Position numbers and translations under genes: made by a program. Below the pieces are notes generated by a model. That model searched no databases. It was not told the origin of the DNA and saw nothing but the letters and a program-made list of their open reading frames with translations. This document shows, piece after piece, positions 1-9,443 of a stretch of 64,000 bases of DNA (position 1 is the first letter of the stretch; each line of letters starts with the position of its first letter). Source of the stretch: Sulfitobacter sp. HNIBRBA3233. GTDB lineage: Bacteria > Pseudomonadota > Alphaproteobacteria > Rhodobacterales > Rhodobacteraceae. The DNA lies in contig NZ_JBEFLP010000001.1 in the NCBI RefSeq assembly GCF_040149665.1, forward strand, positions 248,001-312,000, given 5' to 3'.

Positions 1-394
1 TCAGCTGTGCAACTAGGCCCGGTGCCTCTGCGGGCGCACCGGGGAAGGGGCGTTCCAGCACCGCCGCCGCAAGGGCCAGAGCCAGCGTCTGTGCGAGCAC
101 CCTATCCACGGCGTGGGGCGCACTCGGATGCACCTGTTCCATGGCCCAATAGAGAGGTGCGGCAACCGCGAGACCCAGCATCGCGTAGCCCAGCGTGGAG
201 AGCGTGCCGATCCCCGTAGGCGCACCGGCGAACCCGCCCGCTGTAGGGCCGGAGAACGCCGCTGCGGCAGCGCCTGCCGCCAGCGCACAGATGGACAGCA
301 GCAGAAGCGTCAGCAGACCGGCAGGGCCGAGCCCACGGCGCGCGGCCCAGACCTGCGGCGCGAGGATCACGGCAAGGATGACAAGCTGGGGCAT
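1..394 (-). CDS. Hydrophobic membrane protein, 3' part cut off by window edge
   Basis: A reading frame starts with ATG at 394, preceded by GGAGA six bases upstream, and stays open to the window edge (131 codons visible). The product is strongly hydrophobic: an N-terminal membrane segment (about residues 1-12), a second around 20-45 rich in Leu and Ala, a third around 65-80 and a fourth around 100-110, with a Gly/Pro-rich linker near residues 48-62. I do not recognise the family. It lies on the same strand as ctaD, 97 bases downstream, but the ctaD terminator lies between them, so it may have its own promoter. Because of the window edge neither length nor C-terminus is known. Confidence 0.6.
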   Translation of the reverse strand, partial: MPQLVILAVILAPQVWAARRGLGPAGLLTLLLLSICALAAGAAAAAFSGPTAGGFAGAPTGIGTLSTLGYAMLGLAVAAPLYWAMEQVHPSAPHAVDRVLAQTLALALAAAVLERPFPGAPAEAPGLVAQL

Positions 395-430
395 CAGGCG
401 TCTCCGGAAAGGGGAGGTCGGGGAGGGCAG

Positions 431-463
431 AAAAGGAAAGGGCCCCAACCGCCGTTGGAGCCC
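431..463 (-). terminator. Rho-independent terminator of ctaD
   Basis: Read on the minus strand, a 10-bp stem (GGGCTCCAAC with GTTGGGGCCC, one T-G wobble) closes a four-base loop and is followed by TTTCCTTTT. It starts 29 bases after the ctaD stop codon. Stem arms are at 440-449 and 454-463. Confidence 0.8.
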
Positions 464-491
464 TCGAGAGTTCAGACTGCTGGCCGGGGGT

Positions 492-2165
492 CTAGTGACC
501 CGGAGCCTTGTCCCAGTCCTCGCGCTTTGGAAGTTGCTCGAACGTGTGCTCTGGTGGGGGCGACGGAAGCGTCCACTCCAGCGTGTCGGCGTACTCGTTC
601 CAAGGGTTGTTCTCGGTCACGCGGCGACCTTTGGTCAGCGTGTAGGCGATGACGCCGAAGAAGAACAGGAACGACGCGAAGGACAGGAACGCACCCAAGC
701 TCGACCACAGGTTCCAGTAGGCGAAGGCCTCCGGGTAGTCGATGTAGCGGCGTGGCATGCCCTGACGGCCCAGGAAGTGCTGTGGGAAGAATGTCAGGTT
801 CGCACCGATGAACATCGCCCAGAAGTGCAGCTTGCCAGCCCATTCGGGATACATCCGGCCTGTCATCTTGGGCAGGTAGAAGTAGATGCCCGCGAAGATG
901 GCGAAGACGGCGCCGAGGCTCATCACGTAGTGGAAGTGCGCAACCACATAGTAGGTGTCATGGTAGTAGCGGTCCACGGCGGCCTGCGACAGCACGATGC
1001 CGGTCACACCGCCCACGGTGAAGAGGAACAGGAAGCCGAAAGCCCAGAGCATCGGCGTCTTGAACTCGACCGAGCCGCCCCACATGGTGGCGATCCAGCT
1101 GAACACCTTCACACCCGTCGGCACCGCGATCACCATGGTGGCCAGCATGAAGTAGGCCTGTTGGTTCAGGCTCATGCCCACGGTGTACATGTGGTGCGCC
1201 CAGACGACGAAGCCCAGAACACCGATCGCGATGATCGCCCAGACCATCGGCAGATAGCCGAAGATAGGCTTGCGCGAGAAGGTCGCGATCACGTGGGAGA
1301 TGATGCCGAAGCCGGGCAGGATGATGATGTAGACTTCGGGGTGTCCGAAGAACCACAGGATGTGCTGGTAAAGCACCGGATCACCACCGCCGGCAGGGTC
1401 AAAGAAGGCAAAACCGAAGTTGCGGTCCATCAGCAGCATGGTGATCGCGCCCGCCAGAACCGGCAGAGACAGAAGGATCAGCCACGAGGTGACGAAGATC
1501 GACCAGCTGAACAGCGGCACCTTGAACAGGGTCATGCCGGGGGCACGCATGTTCAGGAAGGTGGTGATCATGTTGATCGCACCGAGGATCGACGAAGCAC
1601 CCGAGACGTGAACCGCGAAGATCGCGAGGTCCATCGACAGGCCGCCTTCTTTTACCGAAAGCGGCGGATAGAGAACCCAGCCCACACCGGAGCCCGCCTG
1701 ACCGTTACCGCCGGGCGACAGCACAGAGCATACGGCCAGCGATGTACCGGCAACATAGAGCCAGAACGACAGGTTGTTCATCCGCGGGAACGCCATGTCC
1801 GGCGCGCCGATCTGCAAGGGCATGAAGTAGTTGCCGAACCCGCCGAACAGGGCGGGGATCACGACAAAGAACATCATCAGAATGCCGTGACCGGTGATCA
1901 GAACGTTCCAGAGGTGCCCGTTTGGCGTACAGGTCGCGGCGGAATCGGCGATGAAGCGCGCCCCTTCCATACACATGTACTGGACACCGGGGTGCATCAG
2001 TTCGAGCCGCATGTAGATTGTGAACGCGACGGAAATGAATCCGACGGCAGCGGAGACGATCAGGTAGAGAATCCCAATGTCTTTGTGGTTTGTGGACATG
2101 AACCAGCGCGTGAAGAACCCGCGCTCGTCTTCATGGTCGTGCCCGTGAATGGCTGCGTCTGCCAT
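492..2165 (-). CDS. ctaD: Cytochrome c oxidase subunit I (aa3-type)
   Basis: This is the catalytic subunit of aa3-type cytochrome c oxidase in the inner membrane. It reduces oxygen to water at the heme a3-CuB centre and pumps protons. The 557-residue product has the usual multi-helix heme-copper oxidase fold. Visible signatures are the early heme-ligand helix ([11 protein letters not shown]), the CuB/cross-linked His-Tyr motif (WFFGHPEVY), the His pair in WAHHMYTVG and the late heme-ligand segment HFHYVMSLG. The ATG at 2165 is chosen because it follows AGGAGG by seven bases and gives the family's N-terminus ([14 protein letters not shown]). A longer in-frame extension to 2528 has no such support. 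The other oxidase subunits are not in the window, and the gene appears to be transcribed alone with its own terminator. Confidence 0.97.
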   Translation of the reverse strand: MADAAIHGHDHEDERGFFTRWFMSTNHKDIGILYLIVSAAVGFISVAFTIYMRLELMHPGVQYMCMEGARFIADSAATCTPNGHLWNVLITGHGILMMFFVVIPALFGGFGNYFMPLQIGAPDMAFPRMNNLSFWLYVAGTSLAVCSVLSPGGNGQAGSGVGWVLYPPLSVKEGGLSMDLAIFAVHVSGASSILGAINMITTFLNMRAPGMTLFKVPLFSWSIFVTSWLILLSLPVLAGAITMLLMDRNFGFAFFDPAGGGDPVLYQHILWFFGHPEVYIIILPGFGIISHVIATFSRKPIFGYLPMVWAIIAIGVLGFVVWAHHMYTVGMSLNQQAYFMLATMVIAVPTGVKVFSWIATMWGGSVEFKTPMLWAFGFLFLFTVGGVTGIVLSQAAVDRYYHDTYYVVAHFHYVMSLGAVFAIFAGIYFYLPKMTGRMYPEWAGKLHFWAMFIGANLTFFPQHFLGRQGMPRRYIDYPEAFAYWNLWSSLGAFLSFASFLFFFGVIAYTLTKGRRVTENNPWNEYADTLEWTLPSPPPEHTFEQLPKREDWDKAPGH

Positions 2166-2406
2166 GCGGTGCCTCCTAGGTCTGTTCAATACATACACCA
2201 CGCCTGTTGGCGAAACGCGGTGAAACTGGCAACCTTCTAGAACCATGGGCGGTTCGGCGCAATGGGCGCGATGGTCGCAGGCCGCGTTATTTTGGCACTC
2301 CCGCCAATTCGGGTGAAGCCCCGGGTTTGGTGCAAATTTAGTGGAATGGCGCAGCGGGCAGGGCCCTTGTTCAGCAGGCGTTAACGTCTGTTGCGCATGA
2401 TCGCCC

Positions 2407-3702
2407 GTGATCCCTGATCCGATTGGAGCATTTGTGCCACATAGCCAGCCGTCAGTCCGCGAACCGTCGACCGCCCCTGTCCCTGTCGCCGAAGTGCCTC
2501 CGCCCCTGCTGGCACCGGGCATCGACAAGGTTGTCGGATTGCTGCCGGGATTCGTTTACGTCTTCAACCACGAAACCCAGTCGAACGAGTACACCAATAC
2601 GTCGGTGGCCGAATATCTGGGCTACAGTTCCGAGGAAATCCGCGCCCACGGCGACCGCATGATGCTGCGCGTCATCCATCCCGATGATTTTGCCGCCGTT
2701 GCACGGCATCTCGGGGTGATCGCGGGCAGCTGCGACCAGCGCCACATGGCGCTGGAGTATCGCGTCCTGACAAAGGACGGGCGTGTGCGCTGGTTGCGCT
2801 CGGTGGACCGTGTGTTCGACCGCACGGCATCGGGTGCCGTGCTGCGCCACGTCGGCTATGCCAGCGACATCACCGTCGAAAAAGAGGCGACGCTGCGCCT
2901 TGCCGATCTGAACGCCAAGCTGGAAGACACGGTGGCCGAAAGAACCGCCGAACTCGCCGCGCTGAACGAAAGCCTCGAAAAGATGGTCGTGGCCCGCACG
3001 CAGGAGCTTGAGCAGGCGGCGCAGGAGCTCGAAGAACTGACCTATGTCGCCACCCATGACCTCAAGGTGCCGGTCAACAACCTGTCGCGGGTTTCGATGT
3101 GCCTTCTGGAAGCGGCGCAGGACGTGTCGCCGGACATTGCCGAACAGATCGGCTGGATCGGTGAATGTGCGGACCAGCTGAACAAGAAGATCGCGGGCCT
3201 TGTCCTGGTGTCGCAGTTGCGTCTGGGAACTGCCCAACCCGCCGAGGCCATCGATGTGCGCAGCACCTTGGCAAGGCTGTTGCGCCACCACCGCGCACGC
3301 ATCCGGCGCCGCGCGGGCCGGATCGAGATTGTCAGGGCCGAGCGATGTTCCGTGCAGTTCGCGTCGCATGAGTTGGAAAGCATTCTGCATTCGCTGATGG
3401 AAAATGCCCAGCACTATGCCCATTCCGGACGCCCCCTGCACATCCGTATCACGGTGGAAACGCAAGGCGACAAGTGTCTGATAACCATCGCAGATAACGG
3501 AACCGGGCTTGACCCGAAACGCGATCAGCACAAGGTTTTCGGCCTGTTCAAACGCGCCCATGTCGAACCGCCGGGCAGCGGGATTTCGCTGCACTGCGCG
3601 CGCCGCATGTTGCACCGGCGCGGGGGCGACATCAGCCTCGCTGCCGAACCCGGCAACGGTGCTGCATTTACACTTCAGCTTCCGATGGGAAACACCTCAT
3701 GA
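2407..3702 (+). CDS. PAS-domain sensor histidine kinase
   Basis: A 431-residue cytoplasmic kinase without membrane segments. Order: a PAS domain (about residues 38-155, of the PAS_3 kind, with the WLRSVDRVF strand and GYASDIT end), a coiled coil (about 155-212), a dimerisation/phosphoacceptor helix with HDLKVPVNN (His217), and a C-terminal HATPase domain with the N-box ENAQHY and the DNGTGLD loop. The HDLKxP form of the H-box is typical of bacteriophytochrome-type kinases. The start is a GTG; no ATG lies nearby in frame. Its stop overlaps the next gene's start (ATGA), so it should be translationally coupled to the response regulator, which is its evident partner. The signal it senses cannot be read from sequence. 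It is divergent from ctaD, with 241 bases between the two starts. Confidence 0.9.
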   Translation: MIPDPIGAFVPHSQPSVREPSTAPVPVAEVPPPLLAPGIDKVVGLLPGFVYVFNHETQSNEYTNTSVAEYLGYSSEEIRAHGDRMMLRVIHPDDFAAVARHLGVIAGSCDQRHMALEYRVLTKDGRVRWLRSVDRVFDRTASGAVLRHVGYASDITVEKEATLRLADLNAKLEDTVAERTAELAALNESLEKMVVARTQELEQAAQELEELTYVATHDLKVPVNNLSRVSMCLLEAAQDVSPDIAEQIGWIGECADQLNKKIAGLVLVSQLRLGTAQPAEAIDVRSTLARLLRHHRARIRRRAGRIEIVRAERCSVQFASHELESILHSLMENAQHYAHSGRPLHIRITVETQGDKCLITIADNGTGLDPKRDQHKVFGLFKRAHVEPPGSGISLHCARRMLHRRGGDISLAAEPGNGAAFTLQLPMGNTS

Positions 3703-4145
3703 CCTTTGATTCCGCACCGCCACTTTCCCGCATACTTCTGATCGACGATGACGAGGTCACCAACCTGATGCACACCCGTGTGATCGAACGCTCGGGGCAG
3801 GTCGCGCAGATCGATGTCGCGACAGATGGCCTTGCCGCCCTCGACATCTTGCGGGCGGATATCGCTGCGGGCCGGATGCTGCCGGAACTGATCTTTCTCG
3901 ACATCAATATGCCCCGAATGGGCGGATTCGAATTTCTGGAGGAATACGCCGCGCTCGGCATCGATGCCGAAGAGCTTCTGATCATCGTGATGCTGTCGAC
4001 ATCGCTGCTCAAACGCGATCACGACCGTGCGGAGGCGGATCCGAATGTGCATTGTTTTACCGAAAAACCGCTACAGCTCGAAATGCTCCTGGCGCTGATA
4101 GACGAAATCCAGCACCGCCGCTCAACCCGCGTGGCCGTCGCCTGA
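3699..4145 (+). CDS. Single-domain response regulator (CheY/Rcp1-like)
   Basis: The 148-residue protein is only a receiver domain. The acidic cluster is DDDE (16-19), the phosphoacceptor is Asp68 in [11 protein letters not shown], the conserved Ser/Thr lies in MLSTS and the lysine in the late EKP motif. No DNA-binding or enzymatic output domain follows, so it acts as a phosphorelay or protein-binding regulator, as Rcp1-type partners of phytochrome-like kinases do. It overlaps the kinase gene by four bases. Its last 24 bases overlap the 3' end of lipB on the opposite strand. Confidence 0.9.
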   Translation: MTFDSAPPLSRILLIDDDEVTNLMHTRVIERSGQVAQIDVATDGLAALDILRADIAAGRMLPELIFLDINMPRMGGFEFLEEYAALGIDAEELLIIVMLSTSLLKRDHDRAEADPNVHCFTEKPLQLEMLLALIDEIQHRRSTRVAVA

Positions 4146-4808
4146 TACCGGCACGGGCGTTTCCCCGAATACCTCGGCAAAACCGCGGGCGAGGGCCAGA
4201 TCGACATCATCCATCGTGACAGGCAGGCCGAGATCGACAAGGCTGGTCACACCGTGTTCGCGAATCCCGCAAGGCACGATCCCGTCAAAATGGCTGAGGT
4301 CGGGCTCTACGTTGATGGAAATGCCGTGAAAACTGACCCAGCGCCGAAGACGGATGCCGATGGCGGCGATCTTGTCTTCGGCGGTTTGGCCGGGCAGGGG
4401 CGCGGGCTTTTCGGGGCGGCTGATCCAGACCCCCACGCGGCCCTCGCGAATCTCTCCGGTCAGATTGAATTCCGCCAGTGTCGCAATCACCCACGCCTCA
4501 AGGCTTTGCACGAAGCGGCGCACATCGCGCCCCCGCGCGCCCACGTCCAGCATCACATAGGCCACCCGCTGGCCCGGCCCGTGGTAGGTATACTGCCCGC
4601 CGCGCTTGGTCGCGAAAACCTCGAAGCGGTCAGGATCGACCAGATCCGCCGCACGCGCCGAGGTGCCGGCTGTATAGAGCGGCGGATGTTCCACCAGCCA
4701 GATACATTCCGACGCGGTGCCGTCGAGGATGGCGGCAACCCGTGCCTCCATCCACGCCTCGGCCTCGCGAAATCCGGTCAGCCCGGGGGATGTGATCCAT
4801 TCAACCAT
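4122..4808 (-). CDS. lipB: Octanoyl-[acyl carrier protein]:protein N-octanoyltransferase
   Basis: LipB moves octanoate from acyl carrier protein to the lipoyl domains of 2-oxoacid dehydrogenases and the glycine cleavage H protein, the first step of lipoate assembly. The 228-residue protein shows the family motif [12 protein letters not shown] (69-80), the catalytic lysine in AEDKIAAIG (Lys146) and the acyl-carrying cysteine in VPCGI (Cys180). The length is normal for alphaproteobacteria. The ATG at 4808 is the natural start. The 3' end overlaps the response regulator gene by 24 bases, tail to tail. The upstream neighbour on the same strand, the DsbA-like gene, ends 41 bases before it, so the two may be cotranscribed. 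Confidence 0.95.
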   Translation of the reverse strand: MVEWITSPGLTGFREAEAWMEARVAAILDGTASECIWLVEHPPLYTAGTSARAADLVDPDRFEVFATKRGGQYTYHGPGQRVAYVMLDVGARGRDVRRFVQSLEAWVIATLAEFNLTGEIREGRVGVWISRPEKPAPLPGQTAEDKIAAIGIRLRRWVSFHGISINVEPDLSHFDGIVPCGIREHGVTSLVDLGLPVTMDDVDLALARGFAEVFGETPVPVSGDGHAG

Positions 4809-4849
4809 GCAGTAGCATTAGGTCCGACCGCGCTGAGGCTCAAGGGTGC

Positions 4850-5527
4850 TCAGGCCTCTGCGGGGCTGCGCGCCTCTGCCACGACCTTTTCCAGCATCTG
4901 CGCGTAGGTCTCGGCGCCTTGAGCGCCGGTCAGAAGGTACTTGCCCTGAAATACCATCGCGGGCACGCCGCTGATCCCGCGCGAGGTCCAGAATTGCTGG
5001 CGCGCGCGGGTTTCTTCCGCGTGGCTGCCGCTTTCCAGAACCTGCCGCGCCGCATCGGCGTCCAGACCGACGGAGGCCGCCACATCGACAAGAACATCCG
5101 CATCGGACACATCGCGCCCTTCGGTGAAATGCGCCTCGAAGAGCGCCATTTTCAAAGGATGTTGCTTGCCGTCCTCCTGCGCCCAGTCGAGAAGCTGGTG
5201 CGCGGCGAAGGTGTTGACGATGCGGCTGTCGTCCTTGAACTGGAAATCGATTCCGAGGCTTTCACCCAGAGCGGTCATCTGCTTGCGGTTGGCAGCACTC
5301 TGCTCGGCGCTGGCGCCGTATTTCTCGGTGATGTGTTCGCGCAGGTTCTGGCCTTCGGCGGGCATGTCGGGATTGAGCTCGAAAGGATGCCAGCGCACGT
5401 AGGCCCCCGTTCCGGTCGCGGCAAGCGCTTGTTCAAGCTGGCGAAATCCGATGATGCACCAGGGGCACATCACGTCGGATACGATATCGACCTGAATGAC
5501 CGGCCCGTCGTTTTCTGTCTGCGCCAT
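4850..5527 (-). CDS. DsbA/FrnE family thiol oxidoreductase
   Basis: The 225-residue cytoplasmic protein has a thioredoxin-like fold with an inserted helical domain. The active-site CPWC (Cys21-Cys24) sits after the first strand, and FQGKYLLTGAQ near the C-terminus, with a Val-Pro cis-proline loop (GVPAMVFQG), matches the FrnE branch. FrnE-type proteins are disulfide oxidoreductases or isomerases of the cytosol. The substrate is not known here. The ATG at 5527 is preferred over the longer frame to 5569 because it follows a purine-rich AGGAAAGG and starts just before the fold. 2-hydroxychromene-2-carboxylate isomerase is a related but less likely assignment, since those lack the CxxC pair. Confidence 0.85.
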   Translation of the reverse strand: MAQTENDGPVIQVDIVSDVMCPWCIIGFRQLEQALAATGTGAYVRWHPFELNPDMPAEGQNLREHITEKYGASAEQSAANRKQMTALGESLGIDFQFKDDSRIVNTFAAHQLLDWAQEDGKQHPLKMALFEAHFTEGRDVSDADVLVDVAASVGLDADAARQVLESGSHAEETRARQQFWTSRGISGVPAMVFQGKYLLTGAQGAETYAQMLEKVVAEARSPAEA

Positions 5528-5717
5528 CGTCTGCCTTTCCTGATGCGTTACACCCCTATCTCGGCGCATCGGTCGCAGATTTCAAGGCCGCCGGCGCTCA
5601 GGCAAGGCGGCCCTACGACCGCCTGCGCCCCGTTGTCCTGCGCTGCGTGAATTTTGTTGCAGATTTTCTCTTGAGCCTGCGTGAAGGTCACGCTAGAGAC
5701 AGCGCACACCATGGCTT

Positions 5718-5803
5718 GCGGTCGTGGCGGAATGGTAGACGCGCAGCGTTGAGGTCGCTGTGGGGTAACACCCGTGAGAGTTCGAGTCTCTCCGACCGCA
5801 CCA
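5718..5803 (+). tRNA. tRNA-Leu (GAG)
   Basis: The cloverleaf folds with acceptor arms GCGGTCG and CGACCGC, an anticodon stem CAGCG/CGCTG around the loop TTGAGGT (anticodon GAG at 5751-5753), a long variable arm (GTGGGGTAACACCCGTG region) as in class II tRNAs, a TTCGA T-loop and an encoded CCA end at 5801-5803. It reads CUC/CUU leucine codons. The 3' end is a common integration target, but no integrase or repeat of the tRNA end was found nearby. Confidence 0.95.
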
Positions 5804-6016
5804 CATTTCCCTTAGTTATTGCAATTCGGACCGGTGATAGTGTCGGAATTGATTTGGCCCTATCTCGGCCTCTGACGCCGTTCGCCGCGACACGGGGGAA
5901 TTCGGCCATCACCGGGGTGTTTTCATTCTGTTGCCATCAATAACTGCTTTCCTCCTTTAGTTGATTTGTTAAAATCACGCTGAAGGTTTTGAACTACGCA
6001 TTGAAAAGCTGTTTTT

Positions 6017-7747
6017 ATGAAGTTGAGATACGATCTCGGATTGAAACTCCATTTTCTGATCGACACCGAACGTTCTGACGAGACGCGCCAACTGATGTCG
6101 GATCTTGGGGCGCGCTGCGTGTCTAACAGTGCCGGCAATTTGTACCTGATCGGCGTGAATGGCTACCTGCCTGATGCAGGGGTGCTGATTTCCGGCAGTG
6201 TCGTTGACCAAAAACGACTGCTGCAAGGCCCCTTTGTTGTCAGCGACATCCCGAACGGCGCGGGCGACTGGATCGCCGTGCGCTACAGCGAAAACGGCCT
6301 GAGGGTTCAGCCCGATGCGTTTTCATGCTCGCCTGTTTTCTATGGCAAGGGATTGGTTTCCAACAGTCTTCTTCTGATCGAACGCGTCCTGAAACAGCGT
6401 GGCAGCTTCCGCGTTAACCGGAGTGCGATGGCCAGCTATTTTCTGTTCGAGGCAAGCTATTCCGTTCAGGCATCGACACTGGCGACGCTGATCGACGGGA
6501 TAGAGATGCTGCAAGCGGGTGCTGTGATTGATGTCGCGAACGGGATTTCGGTGACGGAAAAGAAGCTGGACACCAGCCCGGTCTGCGCGGACGAATACTG
6601 GAGCCTTATAGAGAAGGGCGCCGAAGAGGTTGTTTCTAATATCGAAGCGGCAGTTGACAGTTTTCCTGTCGCTGTATCGGCCCTGACCGGCGGGCGGGAC
6701 AGTCGCGTGATCTATGGGGCGCTGATCGCTGCGGGCTTAGTGGACCGGGTGCGTTTCACCACGTTGGATATCGGTCGCGATCTTGAAGTCGCCACCAGCC
6801 TTCTGGGCCGCTTTGGAGGCCGCTTCGAAAAGGACACACCGAATTTCGACGAAGGCAACGGTGTCATAGGGTTGGTCGGGTTCGAGGCTGCGGTTAATGC
6901 GCAGATCAGCCATCTCTATTATTCAAATCACGCCATCCAAAAAAGTGTCGCGCCAGTGCGATACGGAAAAGGCTATCCATTTGTTCTTCTGGGGGGAGGA
7001 ATGGGCGAATGTTACCGCACCGTCTACGCGAACATTCAAAAACAGGTCGACGCACTGGGCGATGACGAAAACCTAGACGATTTCGCGAAGTTGAATCGCT
7101 ATATCACGGGAAGGGCTGCCGCGAGCAAGGCATGTACCGACACGATTCTATCGGAGCAACGCAATACATTCAGAGCGCTTTCTAGCGACGGCGCGCGGCA
7201 GGCCCTCATCTCGCATCACGTGAATTTCAGAAATAAATACCACTTCGGCAATAAGCTTCAGCCAGGTGACAAGAAGGATTTCATGCCAATGCAGTCCGAG
7301 ACCTTGCTGGATCTGTCGCGGCGGGTACCTGATGCGATCCTCGACGGAGGCCATATCCTGAGCGATCTCGTCCACTATTATTCGCCCGAACTGGCACAGC
7401 ATGAGTACGACAAACCGTGGCGCCCAGACCGGCCAGCCCACCCGTTCCGGACGGATGGGGACGTCAGTGGCGAAGAGATCAAGGCCGACGCGGGTGCTTA
7501 CAGCGCCACGCCGGTTCCGGCCCCGAAACCCCAGCGCATGAAACCATCATTCAACAAGCCAAAAAATGGCTTTGATTTCATCCGAAATCAATCTGTCGCG
7601 ATCCTTGATACGCTTGATGATGACGCGCGGCTGGGCATGCCGTCCGCGTATTTCACCGGGAAGATAGACTGGCTATACAAAGCGAAGGACCGGCGTCTCT
7701 ACCAGTGGTATTCGAAGTTGAGAATGCTGGATGCGTTCCGGCCATAG
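6017..7747 (+). CDS. Asparagine-synthetase-like ATP-pyrophosphatase domain protein
   Basis: A 576-residue protein whose middle carries ALTGGRDSR (222-230), the pyrophosphate-binding loop of asparagine synthetase and beta-lactam synthetase-type enzymes. These adenylate a carboxylate and couple it to an amine. The N-terminal part resembles a degenerate glutaminase fold, but residue 2 is Lys rather than the catalytic Cys, so it probably cannot use glutamine. Such proteins often occur in polysaccharide or secondary-metabolite loci; none is seen beside it. Base composition is visibly AT-richer than the neighbours (runs such as TTTGATTTCATCC), there is no good Shine-Dalgarno before the ATG, and it stands alone just after tRNA-Leu. 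These are signs of acquisition. The substrate is unknown. Confidence 0.7.
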   Translation: MKLRYDLGLKLHFLIDTERSDETRQLMSDLGARCVSNSAGNLYLIGVNGYLPDAGVLISGSVVDQKRLLQGPFVVSDIPNGAGDWIAVRYSENGLRVQPDAFSCSPVFYGKGLVSNSLLLIERVLKQRGSFRVNRSAMASYFLFEASYSVQASTLATLIDGIEMLQAGAVIDVANGISVTEKKLDTSPVCADEYWSLIEKGAEEVVSNIEAAVDSFPVAVSALTGGRDSRVIYGALIAAGLVDRVRFTTLDIGRDLEVATSLLGRFGGRFEKDTPNFDEGNGVIGLVGFEAAVNAQISHLYYSNHAIQKSVAPVRYGKGYPFVLLGGGMGECYRTVYANIQKQVDALGDDENLDDFAKLNRYITGRAAASKACTDTILSEQRNTFRALSSDGARQALISHHVNFRNKYHFGNKLQPGDKKDFMPMQSETLLDLSRRVPDAILDGGHILSDLVHYYSPELAQHEYDKPWRPDRPAHPFRTDGDVSGEEIKADAGAYSATPVPAPKPQRMKPSFNKPKNGFDFIRNQSVAILDTLDDDARLGMPSAYFTGKIDWLYKAKDRRLYQWYSKLRMLDAFRP

Positions 7748-7755
7748 GCCGGAAC
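7735..7755. terminator. Perfect 9-bp hairpin between convergent genes
   Basis: GTTCCGGCC (7735-7743) and GGCCGGAAC (7747-7755) are exact reverse complements around an ATA loop. The hairpin contains the stop codon of the asparagine-synthetase-like gene and lies 15 bases beyond the stop of the convergent monooxygenase gene. There is no T-run on either side, so it may be a processing or bidirectional stop structure rather than a classic intrinsic terminator. Confidence 0.5.
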
Positions 7756-7769
7756 TGGAAGGCGCGGCG

Positions 7770-9044
7770 CTATTCGGCGGCAAACCGCGCGCCTTGCGGC
7801 ACAATGGGGGGGCGGTCGTTTGTCTCAGACACGCCGTAGCCCGCGATGCGTTTGTAATTTGCCGCGTGTTCGGCCATTTCCTCGCGGCTGATGACATCCT
7901 CGATACGCTCGAAGCGTCCGCCGCTGCGGCGTTCTACCACGTCCAGGATCTTGTCCGGTCCCGCACTGCGGTTGGTCAGCACCATCTTCTCGGTCGCGGG
8001 CCGCATTTCGGCCTCGTAGGCCTCCAGCGCGTCCGGTGTCAGCCCGTGTTCCAGAAAGGCCGCGACCAGTTTGCGTGCATCTGTGATGCCGGCCCCCGCG
8101 CCGTTCGACCCCACCGGATAGGCCGCATGCGCCGCATCGCCCATCAGTGTCACCCGCCCGAAGGTCCAGCGGGGCAGGGGGTCACGGTCGACCATCGGAT
8201 ATTCAAAGACCTCTTCGGCCGCGCGGATCAGGGCAGGCGCATCCATCCAGTCGAAACGGATCGGCTCGAACGCGGGCAGAAAATCGTCGAGGTTGGCGCG
8301 CCGCGAATAGTCTTCCTTGCGGAAGCCCTTCGACGGATCGGTTTGCAGGTTGCAAATCCAGTTGATCGTCGCAAGGCCGGTCTCAGGATCGGGATGGGAG
8401 ATCGGGTAGACGACGAACCGCAGCCCTTCGTGGCCGATCAGCGCCATGGACGCCCCCGACAGAAACGGTTTGGCCTGCGTGGTGCCGCGCCACAGGATTG
8501 CACCGGCCCAGGGCGGCGGGCCCTCGTCCGGCGCGATCTGGGCGCGGATCGCCGAATGGATGCCGTCGGCCCCGATGGCCACGCTGCCGCGTTCGATGCG
8601 GGTCTCGCCGTCGCGGCTTTCGAGTTTCAGGATCGCGTCTTTGCCTTCGGTATCAAAGCCGGTCGCGCGCCAGCCCGTCTCGACACACTGTGGGCCGGCA
8701 CGGTCGAGCAGTTCCTCGTAGAGCATCATGTGCAGGCGCCCGCGGTGGACGGAATAGGCGGGCCAATCGTACCCCGCATCGAGGCCACGCGGTTCCGTCC
8801 AGACGTTCAGTCCGTGCTTTGTGTAAAGACCGTAGTCCTTCATGCGGATGCCGACCTCGTCCAGACGATCGCCCAGACCCAGATCGAACAGTTCGCGCAC
8901 GGCAGTAGGTTGCAGATTGATCCCGACGCCCAAGGGGCGCATGCGCGCGCTCGCCTCGAAAACCTTGAACGGTATGCCGACCTGATGGCAGCTCAGCGCA
9001 AGCGTCAGCCCCGATATACCACCGCCAGCGATCAATACTGTCAT
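7770..9044 (-). CDS. FAD-dependent monooxygenase (PhzS/aromatic hydroxylase type)
   Basis: A 424-residue single-component flavoprotein of the UbiH/p-hydroxybenzoate hydroxylase superfamily. It has the N-terminal Rossmann motif LIAGGGISGLTLAL (residues 4-17), the second FAD motif AIGADGIHSAIR and the GDAAHAAYPVGSNGAGAGI segment that binds FAD and forms the active site. NAD(P)H-driven hydroxylation of an aromatic or heteroaromatic ring is expected; the overall sequence recalls 5-methylphenazine-1-carboxylate monooxygenases, but the substrate cannot be assigned. The start at 9044 (ATG after GGAG) directly precedes the Rossmann strand. A 62-codon upstream extension to 9230 has no family resemblance. 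It is divergent from tamA. Confidence 0.85.
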   Translation of the reverse strand: MTVLIAGGGISGLTLALSCHQVGIPFKVFEASARMRPLGVGINLQPTAVRELFDLGLGDRLDEVGIRMKDYGLYTKHGLNVWTEPRGLDAGYDWPAYSVHRGRLHMMLYEELLDRAGPQCVETGWRATGFDTEGKDAILKLESRDGETRIERGSVAIGADGIHSAIRAQIAPDEGPPPWAGAILWRGTTQAKPFLSGASMALIGHEGLRFVVYPISHPDPETGLATINWICNLQTDPSKGFRKEDYSRRANLDDFLPAFEPIRFDWMDAPALIRAAEEVFEYPMVDRDPLPRWTFGRVTLMGDAAHAAYPVGSNGAGAGITDARKLVAAFLEHGLTPDALEAYEAEMRPATEKMVLTNRSAGPDKILDVVERRSGGRFERIEDVISREEMAEHAANYKRIAGYGVSETNDRPPIVPQGARFAAE

Positions 9045-9443
9045 ATCTCCACCCTTCCGTTCGCCACCGCCGGCATTTCCTGCCATCGGACGGTGGTCTT
9101 TCGTTCGTTGCCTTGGCACCTTACCCGCAGGCAAACGGGGGTGACAATCCTTCAAACACCTCTCCGTGCGGGGCTGTCCGGCACGGGGTGCGGACAGCGA
9201 AAAAGCCCCCGGGTGGTCATTCCGGTGCAATCCGCTAGTCTAATGGGAGGCATGGGCCGGCAAAAACCCGCTGATCCATGGAAGACACTGTGCAGATCGG
9301 GATAGATCGTCGCAATGTCTTAAATGTGGTTTGCGTCGCATCATGCGGACGCGATAACGATTGTGGACTGGCGTGTGACTGCCCGCACAACCGAGAGAGC
9401 GCTAAAGCGCCCCGACCGTGCGGCACTTATCGAGGAACGGGGC
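9045..9443. promoter_or_regulatory. 399-base divergent intergenic region (monooxygenase / tamA)
   Basis: No gene is supported here. An open frame continues upstream of tamA to 9324 but shows no protein family character. Structure seen: an 8-bp hairpin GCTGTCCG...CGGACAGC (9173-9180 with 9191-9198, ten-base loop) and a 12-bp palindrome GCGCTAAAGCGC (9399-9410) shortly before the tamA ribosome-binding site. Promoters for both genes must lie here, but I cannot place them with confidence. Confidence 0.4.

Noticed and set aside
195..2240. 681-codon open frame antisense to ctaD
   Set aside because: It mirrors ctaD codon by codon, is rich in His, Arg, Asp and Gln, and has no family motif. High GC at third positions keeps the antisense frame open.
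5718..6016. Genomic-island attachment site at tRNA-Leu
   Set aside because: No integrase and no copy of the tRNA 3' end was found within several kilobases downstream, so an att pair cannot be claimed. Only composition supports acquisition.
9324..9443. Longer N-terminus for tamA starting at 9324
   Set aside because: The extra 40 residues lack homology and would bury the signal peptide; the GTG at 9444 has a good ribosome-binding site.
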